50,445 nt of DNA from assembly GCA_905235505.1 (NCBI GenBank), contig CAJOMJ010000006.1, positions 1 through 50,445 of the forward strand, read 5' to 3'. Both the position numbers and the translations under genes were made by a program. Position 1 is the first letter of the stretch, and the number at the start of each line of letters is the position of its first letter. Below the pieces are notes generated by a model, which saw nothing but the letters and a program-made list of their open reading frames with translations, was not told the DNA's origin and did not search any database. Of this stretch, positions 16,442 to 26,307 are shown piece by piece. The DNA comes from Paludibacteraceae bacterium (GTDB lineage: Bacteria > Bacteroidota > Bacteroidia > Bacteroidales > Paludibacteraceae).

Positions 16442-18472
16442 ATGAAACATATCGGTATTATCTTCATCTTGTCAGCCCTTCTGCTTGCAGGCTGTACAGG
16501 CAAAACAGCAGTCACTTCACCCGATGGCAGAACAAACATCCGCTTCTCCCTTACCGAATCGGGAGAACCGCAGTATAGCGTGACCAAAGACGGCAAGGCG
16601 GTCATCGACCCCTCCCGCCTCGGCATGGTGTTCGAAGGCAACGAGTTCACCTCGGGACTCAAGATAAAGAGTGTAGAACGCGACAGTAAAGACGAGATAT
16701 GGCAGCAGGTGTGGGGCGAGGAGAGTTTCGCACGCAACCACTATCGTGAGATGGCTGTAACTCTTACCAACTCCGAAGAGCAGCAACTGATAATACGTTT
16801 CCGTGCTTTCAACGACGGTGTAGCCTTCAGATATGAGACTTGCCCCCTGCAGGGCAAAGACAACGTGTCGCAGGAGTTTGTGCTGACCGACGAACTCACT
16901 GAGTACCGCTTTGTCTCCAACCCCGAGACTTGGTCGTTGCCATGGGATACACCCTTCTACGAGGGTCTGTGGGAGAAGTCGTTGCTGAGCAGAAAGAAAG
17001 ACACCCTTTGTTCGCCGCTCACCTTGGAGTTTGAGGATGGAACTTATGGGTTCCTCCATGAGGCTAACCTTACTGACTATGCCGCACAGAACTTCTATAT
17101 CAAGCAGGATGCCACTCTCGGCACCTATCTCACTCCGTGGTCCAATGGCGTGAAGGTGTATGGCGAATATGGCAAGACCGTGTCGCCGTGGCGTTTCCTT
17201 ATTCTCGCTGACAACATTACCGAACTGGCTGCCTCGCGTATCATGCTCAACCTGAATGAGCCATGCAAGATAGAGGACACCTCGTGGATAAAACCAATGA
17301 AGTTCATAGGTATATGGTGGGCTATTCACCTCGACCACTACACATGGTGCTACCGCCTGCTTGATGAGAAGGGCAGGTTCATCGCTCTCTCACCCAACCA
17401 CGGGGCTACCACGGAGAATATGTGCCGATATATAGACTTCGCTGCAGAACATGGCTTCGGCGGTGTACTCGCAGAGGGCTGGAACGAAGGCTGGGATGGC
17501 GATTGGACAAGCAACCTTGCCGAGTTCAGCAAGCCTACACCCGACTTCGATATGGAGTATCTCTCTAAATATGCGCAGGAGAAAGGTGTACAGATTATCG
17601 GTCACCACGAGACAGGCGGCAACGTAACACACTATGAGGAGCAGATGGAAGACGCTTTCCACTATTACGACGTGCACGGCATACACAACGTGAAAACAGG
17701 CTATGTACATTCCAAACTTGAAGGCAAAGAGTGGCACAAGTCGCAGTATGGTGTACGCCACATGCGCAAGGTGATAGAGACAGCCGCAAGAGAACATGTG
17801 TGCATCGACAACCACGAGTGTGTGATGCCCACCGGTCTGCAGCGCACCTATCCTAACCTTATGTCCGGCGAGGGCGTGCGCGGACAGGAATGGGACGCAT
17901 GGTCAACTGACGGCGGCTCGCCTGCACAGCATCTGTGCGTTCTGCCCTTTACCCGGGTGATGGCAGGGCCGGTCGATTTCACCCCGGGCACCTTCGACTT
18001 CAGCAACCCCATTCACCCACAGACACGGGTACACTCAACCCTTGCACGGCAGCTGGCTCTCTTTGTCGTTATTTACTCTCCTCTCCAGATGGCATCCGAC
18101 CTTCCTGAGAGTTATATGCAGCACCCTGAGGCATTCCGATTCATTGAGGATGTGCCGTGCGATTGGCAACGCTCTGTAGTGCTCGATGCCAAAATAGGCG
18201 AGTATGTGTTAACTGCCCGTCAGGATAAGAACTCAAGCGACTGGTACGTAGGCGCAATAACCAACGAGGAAGAGCGTGAAGTCAACATAGACCTCTCTTT
18301 CCTTGACAAAGGTAAGACCTATACCGCTGAAATCTATCGTGACACCGAGAACACTGAATGGCAGAATAACCCCTATGATATAGCAATAGAGACAAGACAG
18401 GTACGCGCAGGCGACGTGCTTCGTCTCACACTCAATGCCGCAGGTGGTGCAGCCGTGAGACTGACAGAGTAA
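16442..18472 (+). CDS. GH97 lipoprotein, SusB-like inverting alpha-glucosidase
   Basis: The 676-residue product has a lipobox LLLAGC (Cys18), so it is probably anchored to a membrane. It shows the GH97 order: N-terminal beta-sandwich (about 25-275), a (beta/alpha)8 barrel (about 285-555) and a C-terminal beta domain. Known SusB residues E439, E508, E526 and E532 have spacings 69, 18 and 6; here HHETGG E390, DNHEC E459, GEGVR E477 and GQEWD E483 reproduce them exactly, and FLHEAN E207 may be the E194 equivalent. This places it in the calcium-dependent inverting group (alpha-glucosidase), not the retaining alpha-galactosidase group. It would trim imported or surface alpha-gluco-oligosaccharides from the non-reducing end. 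The last gene of the PUL transcript, it is followed by a strong terminator. Confidence 0.93.
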   Translation: MKHIGIIFILSALLLAGCTGKTAVTSPDGRTNIRFSLTESGEPQYSVTKDGKAVIDPSRLGMVFEGNEFTSGLKIKSVERDSKDEIWQQVWGEESFARNHYREMAVTLTNSEEQQLIIRFRAFNDGVAFRYETCPLQGKDNVSQEFVLTDELTEYRFVSNPETWSLPWDTPFYEGLWEKSLLSRKKDTLCSPLTLEFEDGTYGFLHEANLTDYAAQNFYIKQDATLGTYLTPWSNGVKVYGEYGKTVSPWRFLILADNITELAASRIMLNLNEPCKIEDTSWIKPMKFIGIWWAIHLDHYTWCYRLLDEKGRFIALSPNHGATTENMCRYIDFAAEHGFGGVLAEGWNEGWDGDWTSNLAEFSKPTPDFDMEYLSKYAQEKGVQIIGHHETGGNVTHYEEQMEDAFHYYDVHGIHNVKTGYVHSKLEGKEWHKSQYGVRHMRKVIETAAREHVCIDNHECVMPTGLQRTYPNLMSGEGVRGQEWDAWSTDGGSPAQHLCVLPFTRVMAGPVDFTPGTFDFSNPIHPQTRVHSTLARQLALFVVIYSPLQMASDLPESYMQHPEAFRFIEDVPCDWQRSVVLDAKIGEYVLTARQDKNSSDWYVGAITNEEEREVNIDLSFLDKGKTYTAEIYRDTENTEWQNNPYDIAIETRQVRAGDVLRLTLNAAGGAAVRLTE

Positions 18473-18493
18473 GGTAAAGAACAGGTTGTATAG

Positions 18494-18534
18494 AAAAAGA
18501 GAAAAGATGGTGATTCACCATCTTTTCTCTTTTT
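18494..18534. terminator. Bidirectional Rho-independent terminator
   Basis: Arms of 18 bases (18494-18511 and 18517-18534; AGAGAAAAGATGG paired with CCATCTTTTCTCT) form a long hairpin with a short loop. A-runs on the left and T-runs on the right let it terminate both the rightward PUL transcript and the leftward BACON lipoprotein transcript. Confidence 0.9.
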
Positions 18535-18557
18535 ACACTTCTTTTTCTACATATATT

Positions 18558-20660
18558 CTATAAGTCTCTTGCCAACCTTACCATAAGACCGCTGTCAGGA
18601 CCCTCTTTGTAATAGAAATTAGTAGAAGCTGCTGCCATCAAAAGAAGACATTGCCCCGGGGTTGAAGTCCAGTAGTAGCCTCTTTCATTATTAGTGCCGA
18701 TTATAGTCATAGTTCCTGAAACACTCGCTCTATGTACTCCGAATGGCAAAAATACTGCTCCGGCATTTTCCCATACTGACCAGTTGTTGATGATATTTTG
18801 GGAGATATTGGTAGCACCGCCTACGAAGGTCGTACCGGAAGGTTGTTCCCAATGGTCGGGAAGGATAATCAATCCCGGTACTCCCATAACAGTACCGACT
18901 CCACTCAGACTATATGAATTCTTGCGATAGGAAGTAAAACTACCATAGCCGATAATATACTTCCATTCATCCTGTGTCAGCGAGCGCCATGTGCCCGCAG
19001 GATCAGAGCCGATAATGTTTGCTCCCCAGTCATTATTGCCCGTAAGATAACCACTCTCTTTGAGATACTGATCTTTAGAATAAGGCATTATGCCGTTTAG
19101 TCCGGTAGCACCCCAGGTGAAGATGTCTATCCACCCGCTGTAGGTGGCAGAAGCATTGTCGTTGTCGGTGCCGATAGTAGTGTACTGGTTGGGAGCAAAG
19201 CGCCATTTCCTGGTGCTTGCCTGATATTGCAGGTTGCCCGGTGCTATTCTTACTTTCCTGCCTTTGCCAATACTGAAGGCGTATGGGTCGTAACCTTGTC
19301 TGGTGATGGTGACAATCTGGGTAATGCCGCTGCCTGTAATGGTCACTTTGCCTGTGGTGGTAGATTTACTGTCAGTAGCATCAACATATATCGTCATAGA
19401 GTAGTTGCCTGTACCGGTAGTGGAAGATGTTCTTATCCATGTAACATCGGCAGAAGCAGTCCATGAAACATTGCTTGTAATTTTCACAGTCTCATTACCG
19501 CCATCGTCGGATATTTCCAGATTCTGTTTGTCAATTGTCAGATATGGTTTTCCTTGTTTGACGGTTAGTGTTGTTTCTGCCTCACCATTGGAGAATGTAA
19601 GGTGAGCCTCTGTATCATTGCCGCGTGCAGAAGAATAAGGGGCTACAACGATGTCTATCTTGTTTGCCGTCTTGTTCTCAGTGCTTACCCACGAACTGCT
19701 ATTCTGTACTGACCAATCCAGTTCGGAGGTTACAGTAACGGTGTATTTATTTCCTGTAGCAGGAGCTTCAATAGATGCAGGATTGACGGTTATAGGTTTC
19801 GGAGCCCTGCCCAAACGGCGCACTGTAAGTTGCTCTTTCTTCTCTCCGTTGGTGAACTCCAGTTTCTGCTCGAGTGTCTCCACTGAGCTGTTCTCTCCTA
19901 CAGTTATCTCCACCTCTGTGTCGCCTTCTCCTTCTGCGGGACTGACTGTAGCCCAGTCAACAGCAGTGACGCTCCATGCAATAGAGCATAGCACTTTCGT
20001 CTTAGCGGTGCCGCCTGCTGCAGGTATCTCTATTACTGAAGGATTCAGCGCAAGCGATGCAGGAGTTCTGCCCGCACGCTTGACGGCTACTTTGACCGTG
20101 CTCGAGGCAGCCTTCACCGTTATCTCTCCCTCTGTGTTCTCAAAAGTCTCGTTGGCAGCAATACTGACAGTAAGTTTCTTGTCACCTATACCTTTGTTGT
20201 CGCTGAGAGTAATCCAGTCGGCAGAAGCAGTAGCGCTCCATTCGGTGGAGGTGGTGATATCAATGTTCCATTCACCTCCGGTTTCAGTAGAGTTGATAGA
20301 AGTGGGGAAGACTCTGAGTGTAGGAATGACAGCATTCACCACTGTGACTTGGCACTCGGCATATAGCTTGCCGCAGTAGGCGGTGATGGTGGTGGTACCT
20401 ACGGCATTTGCCGTGACCTTGCCGTTGATGTCCACTGAGGCAATGCGGGGCTTGCTTGACTCCCATGTCACTTCAGGAGCTGTTGCTTCAGCCTCTTCGG
20501 GCGAATAGATGACGGAGAGGCGGGCTGTGCTACCTTTCTCAATTTCCAACTTGCTCTTGTTGAGCGATATCTCCTGGAGAGCTAATTGCGGCTCTTCACC
20601 CTTGCAGCCTGCTAACAGAAATATAGCAGACAACAGGAAGAGGAAATAAAACTTTCTCAT
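18558..20660 (-). CDS. Lipoprotein: Big_2, four BACON domains and FISUMP-like C-terminal domain (paralog 2)
   Basis: The 700-residue product has a lipobox FLLAGC (Cys19), a Big_2-like Ig domain (about 26-108, ISLNKSKLEIEKGST... TITAYCGK), four BACON-type repeats (about 113-198, 200-287, 288-372, 373-458), each with the SW.A/S.....W signature, and a C-terminal domain (about 460-700) with VRIAPGNLQY, GSDPAGTWRSLTQDEW and GLIILPDHW, resembling the Fibrobacter major paralogous (FISUMP) domain. BACON domains commonly bind glycans or mucin or act as spacers. It is a close paralog of the gene 45 bases upstream (20706-22874), in the same order of domains, and the two are probably co-transcribed. It is probably surface-exposed; the ligand is unknown. 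Confidence 0.88.
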   Translation of the reverse strand: MRKFYFLFLLSAIFLLAGCKGEEPQLALQEISLNKSKLEIEKGSTARLSVIYSPEEAEATAPEVTWESSKPRIASVDINGKVTANAVGTTTITAYCGKLYAECQVTVVNAVIPTLRVFPTSINSTETGGEWNIDITTSTEWSATASADWITLSDNKGIGDKKLTVSIAANETFENTEGEITVKAASSTVKVAVKRAGRTPASLALNPSVIEIPAAGGTAKTKVLCSIAWSVTAVDWATVSPAEGEGDTEVEITVGENSSVETLEQKLEFTNGEKKEQLTVRRLGRAPKPITVNPASIEAPATGNKYTVTVTSELDWSVQNSSSWVSTENKTANKIDIVVAPYSSARGNDTEAHLTFSNGEAETTLTVKQGKPYLTIDKQNLEISDDGGNETVKITSNVSWTASADVTWIRTSSTTGTGNYSMTIYVDATDSKSTTTGKVTITGSGITQIVTITRQGYDPYAFSIGKGRKVRIAPGNLQYQASTRKWRFAPNQYTTIGTDNDNASATYSGWIDIFTWGATGLNGIMPYSKDQYLKESGYLTGNNDWGANIIGSDPAGTWRSLTQDEWKYIIGYGSFTSYRKNSYSLSGVGTVMGVPGLIILPDHWEQPSGTTFVGGATNISQNIINNWSVWENAGAVFLPFGVHRASVSGTMTIIGTNNERGYYWTSTPGQCLLLMAAASTNFYYKEGPDSGLMVRLARDL

Positions 20661-20705
20661 AACTATAGTTGTTTATGAAGTTATTATTTTATTTGAATAC
20701 CAGGC

Positions 20706-22874
20706 TTAACCTTGAGCACCTACTTCTCTTACCAGTCTGACAGAGCAACCTGTTGTAATCCTCACAGCCCCGTCATCGTCAGTCTCAGATATAATTATTT
20801 TATTCTTTTTAAAGTGCAATACATATCCCATATACGACCCGTAGCCCGCTTGCCCGTTTGAGATGTAAAAGGCTTTGTCTGTCCAATAATAGCCTTCTGA
20901 ACCTATCTCCGTCACGTTCTTCTCCGCTCTTCTCCCTGCTGCAGGAAGGAATACCGCTCCTGCGTCTTCCATCTTCTTCCATGCAGTCGCATCATATACG
21001 TAATAGGAGTAATCAGTGGTTGCACTCGTAAATTTGGTTACTCCTGAGGGCCACTGGAAATGGTCAGGAAGGATAATCAGTCCGCATACACCCGCAACTG
21101 TTGCCAAACTATGCAGAGAATTGTAATTCTTCCTCTTTGTCAGGATATATTCCCACTCTGTATAATAAGGAACACGCCATGTGCCCGCAGGATCACTGCC
21201 GATAGCATTGTACGTGCCCCAGTCGTGTTGTGTTTTTGAGAAATACTTTTCTGTATTACTACTGCAATAGTTTAATGCTGCATTGACATCGGTATAAGTA
21301 TAAGGTTTGTACTTATATCCGCTTGTGCCGCGGCCGAACAAATCTATAGGATAGCTGTCGTCAGGACCTATATAGGCATTCGTACTGCCAAGGTAATTAT
21401 ACTGGGAATTGGCAAAACGGAACGTGTTAGTGGTTGCTGTATAATACAGATTGCCCGGAGCAAAGTAGATTTTCGTTCCTGATGCGCTCGAAGTAAAACA
21501 CTTGGGATTGAATCCTGAGCGAACTACCTGAATGCTCCTGGTTATGTTGGCACATTTGACGGTAATGTAGCTGCTTGTCGTTTCAGACGATGTCGCTTCA
21601 GCAATGGTTACTGAAACAGTTCTGTCACCTGATCCGCTATTGTAGTTTGTGGTAACCCAGGAGGTGGAAGAGTTGATAGTCCAATTGTAATTGCTTGTTA
21701 TTGTAAATGTCGATTCTGCCCCTTCGTCAGACGAATACAGATAGTCAACAGAAAGAGAGAGAGTAGGTTTGGTTTGTGTTATACTCAGTACAGCGGAGTT
21801 CTCCTCTGTCTTGAACAACACTTGTGCACCTGCATGTGTTCCTGTGTTGTTCTCTGCTACTACCACTGTCGCCGTTTTCCCGCTTATGGATACCGTTACC
21901 CACTCAACGCTCGGTGTGGCAGTGAAAGGCAACTCGCTGTTCACGGTAATCTTGTATGTCCCGCCTCCTACCGGAGCACCTATTGCGCTTTGACTGAGCG
22001 TGATAGGCAGCGGGTCACGACCAACCCTGTTTATGACGAGTTTCTCCTTCTTCTCATTGTTGTCGAACACAATCTCCTGCTTGGTGTCTTTGGTGGTGTT
22101 GGAAGGAGATACGGTAACTGTCACTTCTCCGTCGCCGCTTCCCGAACTCGGACTTACTGTTGCCCACGATTCAGGCACTTGGGCCGTCCAACTGATCGAA
22201 GAGAACACTTTCACATTGAATGTGCCTCCTGCTGCAGGAGCGTTTATCGTGTTTGGAGTAAGTATAATAGCCTCCGGTGTCCTGCCTGCCCGCTTCACTT
22301 TGATGGTTTGGGAGGAGAAGGCAGTACTCACTGAAATCGTGCCTTCCGTATCTTCGAAAGTCTCGTTGGCTGCTATAGTGACAGTGAGTTTTTTGTTGCC
22401 CAACCCCTTCGTATCGCTAAGAGTAATCCAGCTCGCAGACGCTGTGGCTGCCCATTCTGTGGAAGTGGTGATATTCAAATCCCACTTGCCTCCTGCCTCG
22501 GTCGAATTTATCGAAGTAGGGGAAACCGACAATGTGGGAGTCGTGGCTTTTACTACCTTCACCTCGCAGCTTGCTTCCAGCTTGCCGCAGGAGGCAGTGA
22601 TAGTGGCGGTACCCTCTCTTTCTGCACTCACTCTGCCGCTGGCGTCCACTTTGGCTACCCTTGTTCTGCTCGACTCCCATTCAACCTCGGGAGCAGTCTC
22701 TTCCGCTTCTTCAGGAGAATAAATCACCTCGAGACGGTAAGTATTACCGGCTTCAATCTCAACTTGGCTCTTGTTGAGTTTGATGCTTTGGAGTTGAACC
22801 TGCGGACTCTCGTCTTTGCAGCCTGACAACAGAAGCAATACCACAATTGCGGGAAGGAAAAATAAAAGTTTCAT
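20706..22874 (-). CDS. Lipoprotein: Big_2, four BACON domains and FISUMP-like C-terminal domain (paralog 1)
   Basis: The 722-residue product has lipobox LLLLSGC (Cys19), a Big_2-like domain (about 28-110), four BACON-like repeats up to about residue 460 and a FISUMP-like C-terminal domain with IYFAPGNLYYT, GSDPAGTWRVPYYTEW, GLIILPDHF and GAVFLPAAGRR. The N-terminal two thirds are very similar to the following gene (for example PTLSVSPTSINSTEAGG here and PTLRVFPTSINSTETGG there), while the C-terminal domain differs more, as expected if recognition surfaces have diverged. It is the first gene of a two-gene transcript; no clear promoter was found between it and the trigger factor terminator. The ligand is unknown. 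Confidence 0.88.
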   Translation of the reverse strand: MKLLFFLPAIVVLLLLSGCKDESPQVQLQSIKLNKSQVEIEAGNTYRLEVIYSPEEAEETAPEVEWESSRTRVAKVDASGRVSAEREGTATITASCGKLEASCEVKVVKATTPTLSVSPTSINSTEAGGKWDLNITTSTEWAATASASWITLSDTKGLGNKKLTVTIAANETFEDTEGTISVSTAFSSQTIKVKRAGRTPEAIILTPNTINAPAAGGTFNVKVFSSISWTAQVPESWATVSPSSGSGDGEVTVTVSPSNTTKDTKQEIVFDNNEKKEKLVINRVGRDPLPITLSQSAIGAPVGGGTYKITVNSELPFTATPSVEWVTVSISGKTATVVVAENNTGTHAGAQVLFKTEENSAVLSITQTKPTLSLSVDYLYSSDEGAESTFTITSNYNWTINSSTSWVTTNYNSGSGDRTVSVTIAEATSSETTSSYITVKCANITRSIQVVRSGFNPKCFTSSASGTKIYFAPGNLYYTATTNTFRFANSQYNYLGSTNAYIGPDDSYPIDLFGRGTSGYKYKPYTYTDVNAALNYCSSNTEKYFSKTQHDWGTYNAIGSDPAGTWRVPYYTEWEYILTKRKNYNSLHSLATVAGVCGLIILPDHFQWPSGVTKFTSATTDYSYYVYDATAWKKMEDAGAVFLPAAGRRAEKNVTEIGSEGYYWTDKAFYISNGQAGYGSYMGYVLHFKKNKIIISETDDDGAVRITTGCSVRLVREVGAQG

Positions 22875-22951
22875 ACTAAAGTTCTACAAGTTTTATGGGT
22901 TTGTTATGTTTGATAGTTAATATTGGTGATGACCATTGAAACGGGTTCAAG

Positions 22952-22992
22952 AGAAAACAGAGCGGGACTCAGAGTTTTTCTCCAAGCCCCGC
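22952..22992 (-). terminator. Rho-independent terminator of tig
   Basis: On the minus strand CGGGGCTTGGAG pairs with CTCTGAGTCCCG (three G-U wobbles) around loop AAAAA, followed by GTTTTCTC. It lies 11 bases after the tig stop. Confidence 0.8.
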
Positions 22993-23002
22993 CATACTTA
23001 TC

Positions 23003-24343
23003 TTATTTCTCGAACAACTTGCCGAAATCTTCGTAACTGATTTCCTTGGTCTCGAGTTTTACCGTTCCCTTCAGGGCTTCGTAAATCTTGTTCTCTTGCA
23101 ATCTGTCGATTATACCATGCAACTGGTCTTCGTTCTTGAGTATCTCTTGCGAGTATTGTGTCAGCATCTCGTCCTCCACTCCGGCAAGACCGTATTGCAG
23201 GAACTGCATTCTTACCATCTCCTTGGCATAGTTCTGCACTTCTTCAGGTTCTATCTTTATGTTGAATGTCTCTGAGAGTTGCGTCTTGGCAAGATGCCAT
23301 TTGAGTTCTTCTATCATCTGCGGGAACTCTTTGTCTATATCTTCGGCAGTCATTCCCTTCTCGTTGGTCTGAAGCAACCAGCGTTTCAGGAAAGCTTCGG
23401 GGAACTCAAGCTTATCCATCTTCTTGAGTACTGCGGCTTTCGCATCAAGACCGAACTTGTAGTCGCTGTCCTGAGTGAAGTTTGACTTTATCTCTGTGCG
23501 GATGCGCTCACGGAACGCTGCCTCGTCGGCTACATTGCCTTCACCATACACCTTGGCAAACAGAGCTTCGTTTACTTCTGCCTTCTGATGACGGCTGATA
23601 CTCTCTATCTCGTATGTGAACTCGTCTGCAATCTCTGCCACCTCTTCCTTCTTTATGCCGAGCAGTGAACTTATCTCCACTTCGCTGTCATAAGCTTGCT
23701 TGGGGTTAAAGGTGATAACATCGCCTTTCTTTGCGCCCTCGAAGAGTTTCTTCTGCTCCTCATTCTGCATGTAGTCGGGCGAGAGCACGGCATCGCCTTT
23801 CACTATGCCGCCTTCCTTGTGTTCGCTGATCTTGCCCTTCAGCATGTCGCCTGCCTGATACTCGTCCACCTGCACAAACTCGCCGTAACGTTGTGCGTAT
23901 GCATCCACCTGGTTCTGCACTTCTTCGTCAGTCACTTGGATATCGTAGTATGTGAGTTTGTTCTTGCCGTTGAGTTTGGCGTCAAACTCAGGAGCAAGGG
24001 CAATATCGAACACGAAAGTGAATGTGCTGTCTACGTCCCAGTCGATAGCGGGAGTATCTTCGTCGTTGGGCAGTGGCTCACCAAGGATGTTGAGGTTCTG
24101 CTCTTTGATATAGTTGTATATACCTTCGTTGATGGCTTTGTTTACCTCTTCTCCGAGTACGGCTTTGCCATACATTTTCTTTACTAAGCCTGCAGGCACC
24201 ATTCCCGGACGGAAACCCGGAATGTTTGCCTTGCGGCGGATGTCTTTGAGTTGTTTCTGGACTTTCTCTTCATAGTCCTGCGGCTCAATCACTATACTCA
24301 GTTTGGCGTTGAGCGCATCAATGTCTGTTTTTGTTACGTTCAT
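23003..24343 (-). CDS. tig: Trigger factor, ribosome-associated chaperone
   Basis: The 446-residue length is usual for Bacteroidetes trigger factor. The N-terminal ribosome-binding domain includes the signature IPGFRPGMVPAGLVKKMYG (compare GFRxGKxP). A middle peptidyl-prolyl isomerase-like region (about 150-245) is followed by a helical C-terminal chaperone domain (about 260-430). It binds nascent chains at the ribosome exit. It lies 40 bases downstream of typA, another ribosome-associated factor, with no promoter seen in the gap, so the two are probably co-transcribed from the promoter before typA. The start is the ATG at 24343. Confidence 0.95.
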   Translation of the reverse strand: MNVTKTDIDALNAKLSIVIEPQDYEEKVQKQLKDIRRKANIPGFRPGMVPAGLVKKMYGKAVLGEEVNKAINEGIYNYIKEQNLNILGEPLPNDEDTPAIDWDVDSTFTFVFDIALAPEFDAKLNGKNKLTYYDIQVTDEEVQNQVDAYAQRYGEFVQVDEYQAGDMLKGKISEHKEGGIVKGDAVLSPDYMQNEEQKKLFEGAKKGDVITFNPKQAYDSEVEISSLLGIKKEEVAEIADEFTYEIESISRHQKAEVNEALFAKVYGEGNVADEAAFRERIRTEIKSNFTQDSDYKFGLDAKAAVLKKMDKLEFPEAFLKRWLLQTNEKGMTAEDIDKEFPQMIEELKWHLAKTQLSETFNIKIEPEEVQNYAKEMVRMQFLQYGLAGVEDEMLTQYSQEILKNEDQLHGIIDRLQENKIYEALKGTVKLETKEISYEDFGKLFEK

Positions 24344-24383
24344 AATATGTTGTTTGAATAGTTTGCTTGGTTTCCTGTGTCGC

Positions 24384-26180
24384 TTATCTGTTCTGGCGTT
24401 TGCGCTCGAGTTCGTCGAGGATAATCTTGCGGATACGCATGTGGGTAGGTGTTACTTCCACATACTCGTCCTCCTTGATGTATTCGAGAGCCTCCTCAAG
24501 TGAGAAGATAACAGGTGGCGGAAGCGATACCTTGTCGTCAGCCGACTTGGAACGCATGTTCGTGAGTTTCTTCGACTTGGTAACGTTAATCACTATATCT
24601 CCTTCCTTGGCGTTCTCTCCTACCACCTGACCGGCATATACCTCCTCCTGCGGATAGATGAAGAAGCGTCCGCGGTCTTGCAGCTTGTCAAGCGCATAGG
24701 CGTAGGCGGTTCCTGTCTCCATCGCAATAAGCGAACCGTTGGAGCGCTTCTCTATCTCGCCTTTGTATGGCTGGAACTCAAGAAAACGGTGCGCCATAAT
24801 GGCCTCTCCTGCACTCACGTTCATCACGTATGTACGCATTCCTATGATGCCCCGCGAAGGAATCTGAAACTCCAACTGCACCCGGTCGTTCACCATCTCC
24901 ATCTTCGTCATCTCGCCTTTGTGCGTGCTCACATACTCTATTATCTTGCCCGAACAGTCTTCAGGTGAGTTCACCGTGAGCTGTTCTATAGGCTCGCATT
25001 TCACTCCGTCTATCTCTTTGATAATAACCTGTGGCTGCCCCACTTGCAGTTCGTAACCTTCGCGACGCATAGTCTCAATCAGTACTGACAGATGAAGCAC
25101 ACCCCTGCCATATACATGCCATATATCTTCATCGGGGTTCTTCTCAACGCGTAACGCAAGGTTCTTGTCGAGTTCGCGCATCAATCGCTCGTGTATATGG
25201 CGGGAAGTTACAAACTTGCCCTCCTGTCCGAAGAATGGTGAGTCGTTGATGGTGAACACCATCGACATCGTCGGCTCGTCTATGGCAATAGGTTGCAGCG
25301 GCTCTGGATTGTTGAGGTCGCAGATAGTATCTCCTATCTCAAAGCCCTCAATGCCTACAAGGGCGCAGATGTCACCACTGCTCACCTCCTCTGTCTTCTG
25401 GCGTCCCAAACCCGTAAAGGTGTGCAACTCCTTTATCTTGGTCTTCTGCATGCTGCCGTCGCGCTTCGCAAGAGTCACTTGCATACCCTCTCTCAAGGTG
25501 CCGCGATGTACACGGCCTATGGCTATACGGCCTACGTATGGGTTATAGTCAAGCGACGTGATAAGCATCTGCGGTGTGCCTTCAAGCACTTCCGGCGCAG
25601 GTATATGCTCGATAATCGCATCAAGCAGGGCGGTTATATCGTTTGTGGGCTTCTTCCAGTCACGACTCATCCAACCGTTCTTGGCTGAACCATAGATGGT
25701 CTCGAAGTCAAGCTGGTCATCTGTCGCGTCAAGGTTGACCATAAGGTCGAACACTGCCTCCTGAACCTCGTCCGGACGGCAGTTGAGCTTGTCCACTTTG
25801 TTAATCACGACTATCGGCTTCAGGTTCATCTGCAACGCTTTTTGCAATACAAATCGCGTCTGCGGCATAGGACCTTCAAAGGCATCTACAAGCAGCAGCA
25901 CTCCGTCTGCCATGTTAAGCACACGCTCCACCTCTCCTCCGAAATCAGCGTGACCCGGAGTGTCGATAATGTTGATTTTGTATCCCTTATACTCAATAGA
26001 TACGTTCTTCGCGAGAATAGTGATACCACGCTCCCGCTCAAGTTCGTTGTTGTCGAGTATCAACTCGCCCTTGGCCTCGTTGTCGCGAAACAGATGGGCG
26101 GTGTAAAGCATCTTGTCAACCAGCGTTGTCTTACCGTGGTCAACATGAGCAATAATTGCTATGTTCCTAATATTCTGCAT
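24384..26180 (-). CDS. typA: Ribosome-binding translational GTPase TypA/BipA
   Basis: The 598-residue product has all G motifs: [14 protein letters not shown] (G1), RGITI (G2), DTPGHADF (G3), NKVDKL (G4). EF-Tu domain II-like (about 205-290), EF-G domain III/V-like and the BipA-specific C-terminal domain (GFEIG..., [29 protein letters not shown]) follow. The protein acts in ribosome assembly and stress adaptation. Its promoter is a full Bacteroides type at 26229-26260. The trigger factor gene follows. Confidence 0.96.
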   Translation of the reverse strand: MQNIRNIAIIAHVDHGKTTLVDKMLYTAHLFRDNEAKGELILDNNELERERGITILAKNVSIEYKGYKINIIDTPGHADFGGEVERVLNMADGVLLLVDAFEGPMPQTRFVLQKALQMNLKPIVVINKVDKLNCRPDEVQEAVFDLMVNLDATDDQLDFETIYGSAKNGWMSRDWKKPTNDITALLDAIIEHIPAPEVLEGTPQMLITSLDYNPYVGRIAIGRVHRGTLREGMQVTLAKRDGSMQKTKIKELHTFTGLGRQKTEEVSSGDICALVGIEGFEIGDTICDLNNPEPLQPIAIDEPTMSMVFTINDSPFFGQEGKFVTSRHIHERLMRELDKNLALRVEKNPDEDIWHVYGRGVLHLSVLIETMRREGYELQVGQPQVIIKEIDGVKCEPIEQLTVNSPEDCSGKIIEYVSTHKGEMTKMEMVNDRVQLEFQIPSRGIIGMRTYVMNVSAGEAIMAHRFLEFQPYKGEIEKRSNGSLIAMETGTAYAYALDKLQDRGRFFIYPQEEVYAGQVVGENAKEGDIVINVTKSKKLTNMRSKSADDKVSLPPPVIFSLEEALEYIKEDEYVEVTPTHMRIRKIILDELERKRQNR

Positions 26181-26228
26181 ATTCTTAAATCAAAACAGCA
26201 CTTTTGTGCAATATATCAAATAGAGCCT

Positions 26229-26260
26229 GCAAAGGTACGGAAAATTATTGATATAACAAA
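26229..26260 (-). promoter_or_regulatory. Bacteroides-type promoter of typA-tig
   Basis: On the minus strand TTTG (26257-26260), a 19-bp spacer and TACCTTTGC (26229-26237) match the sigma-ABfr consensus. The predicted leader is about 40 nt. Confidence 0.8.
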
Positions 26261-26307
26261 AAATTATCGTGACTAACCTCTTTCAATGAGTTTTTTACAC
26301 CCATACT

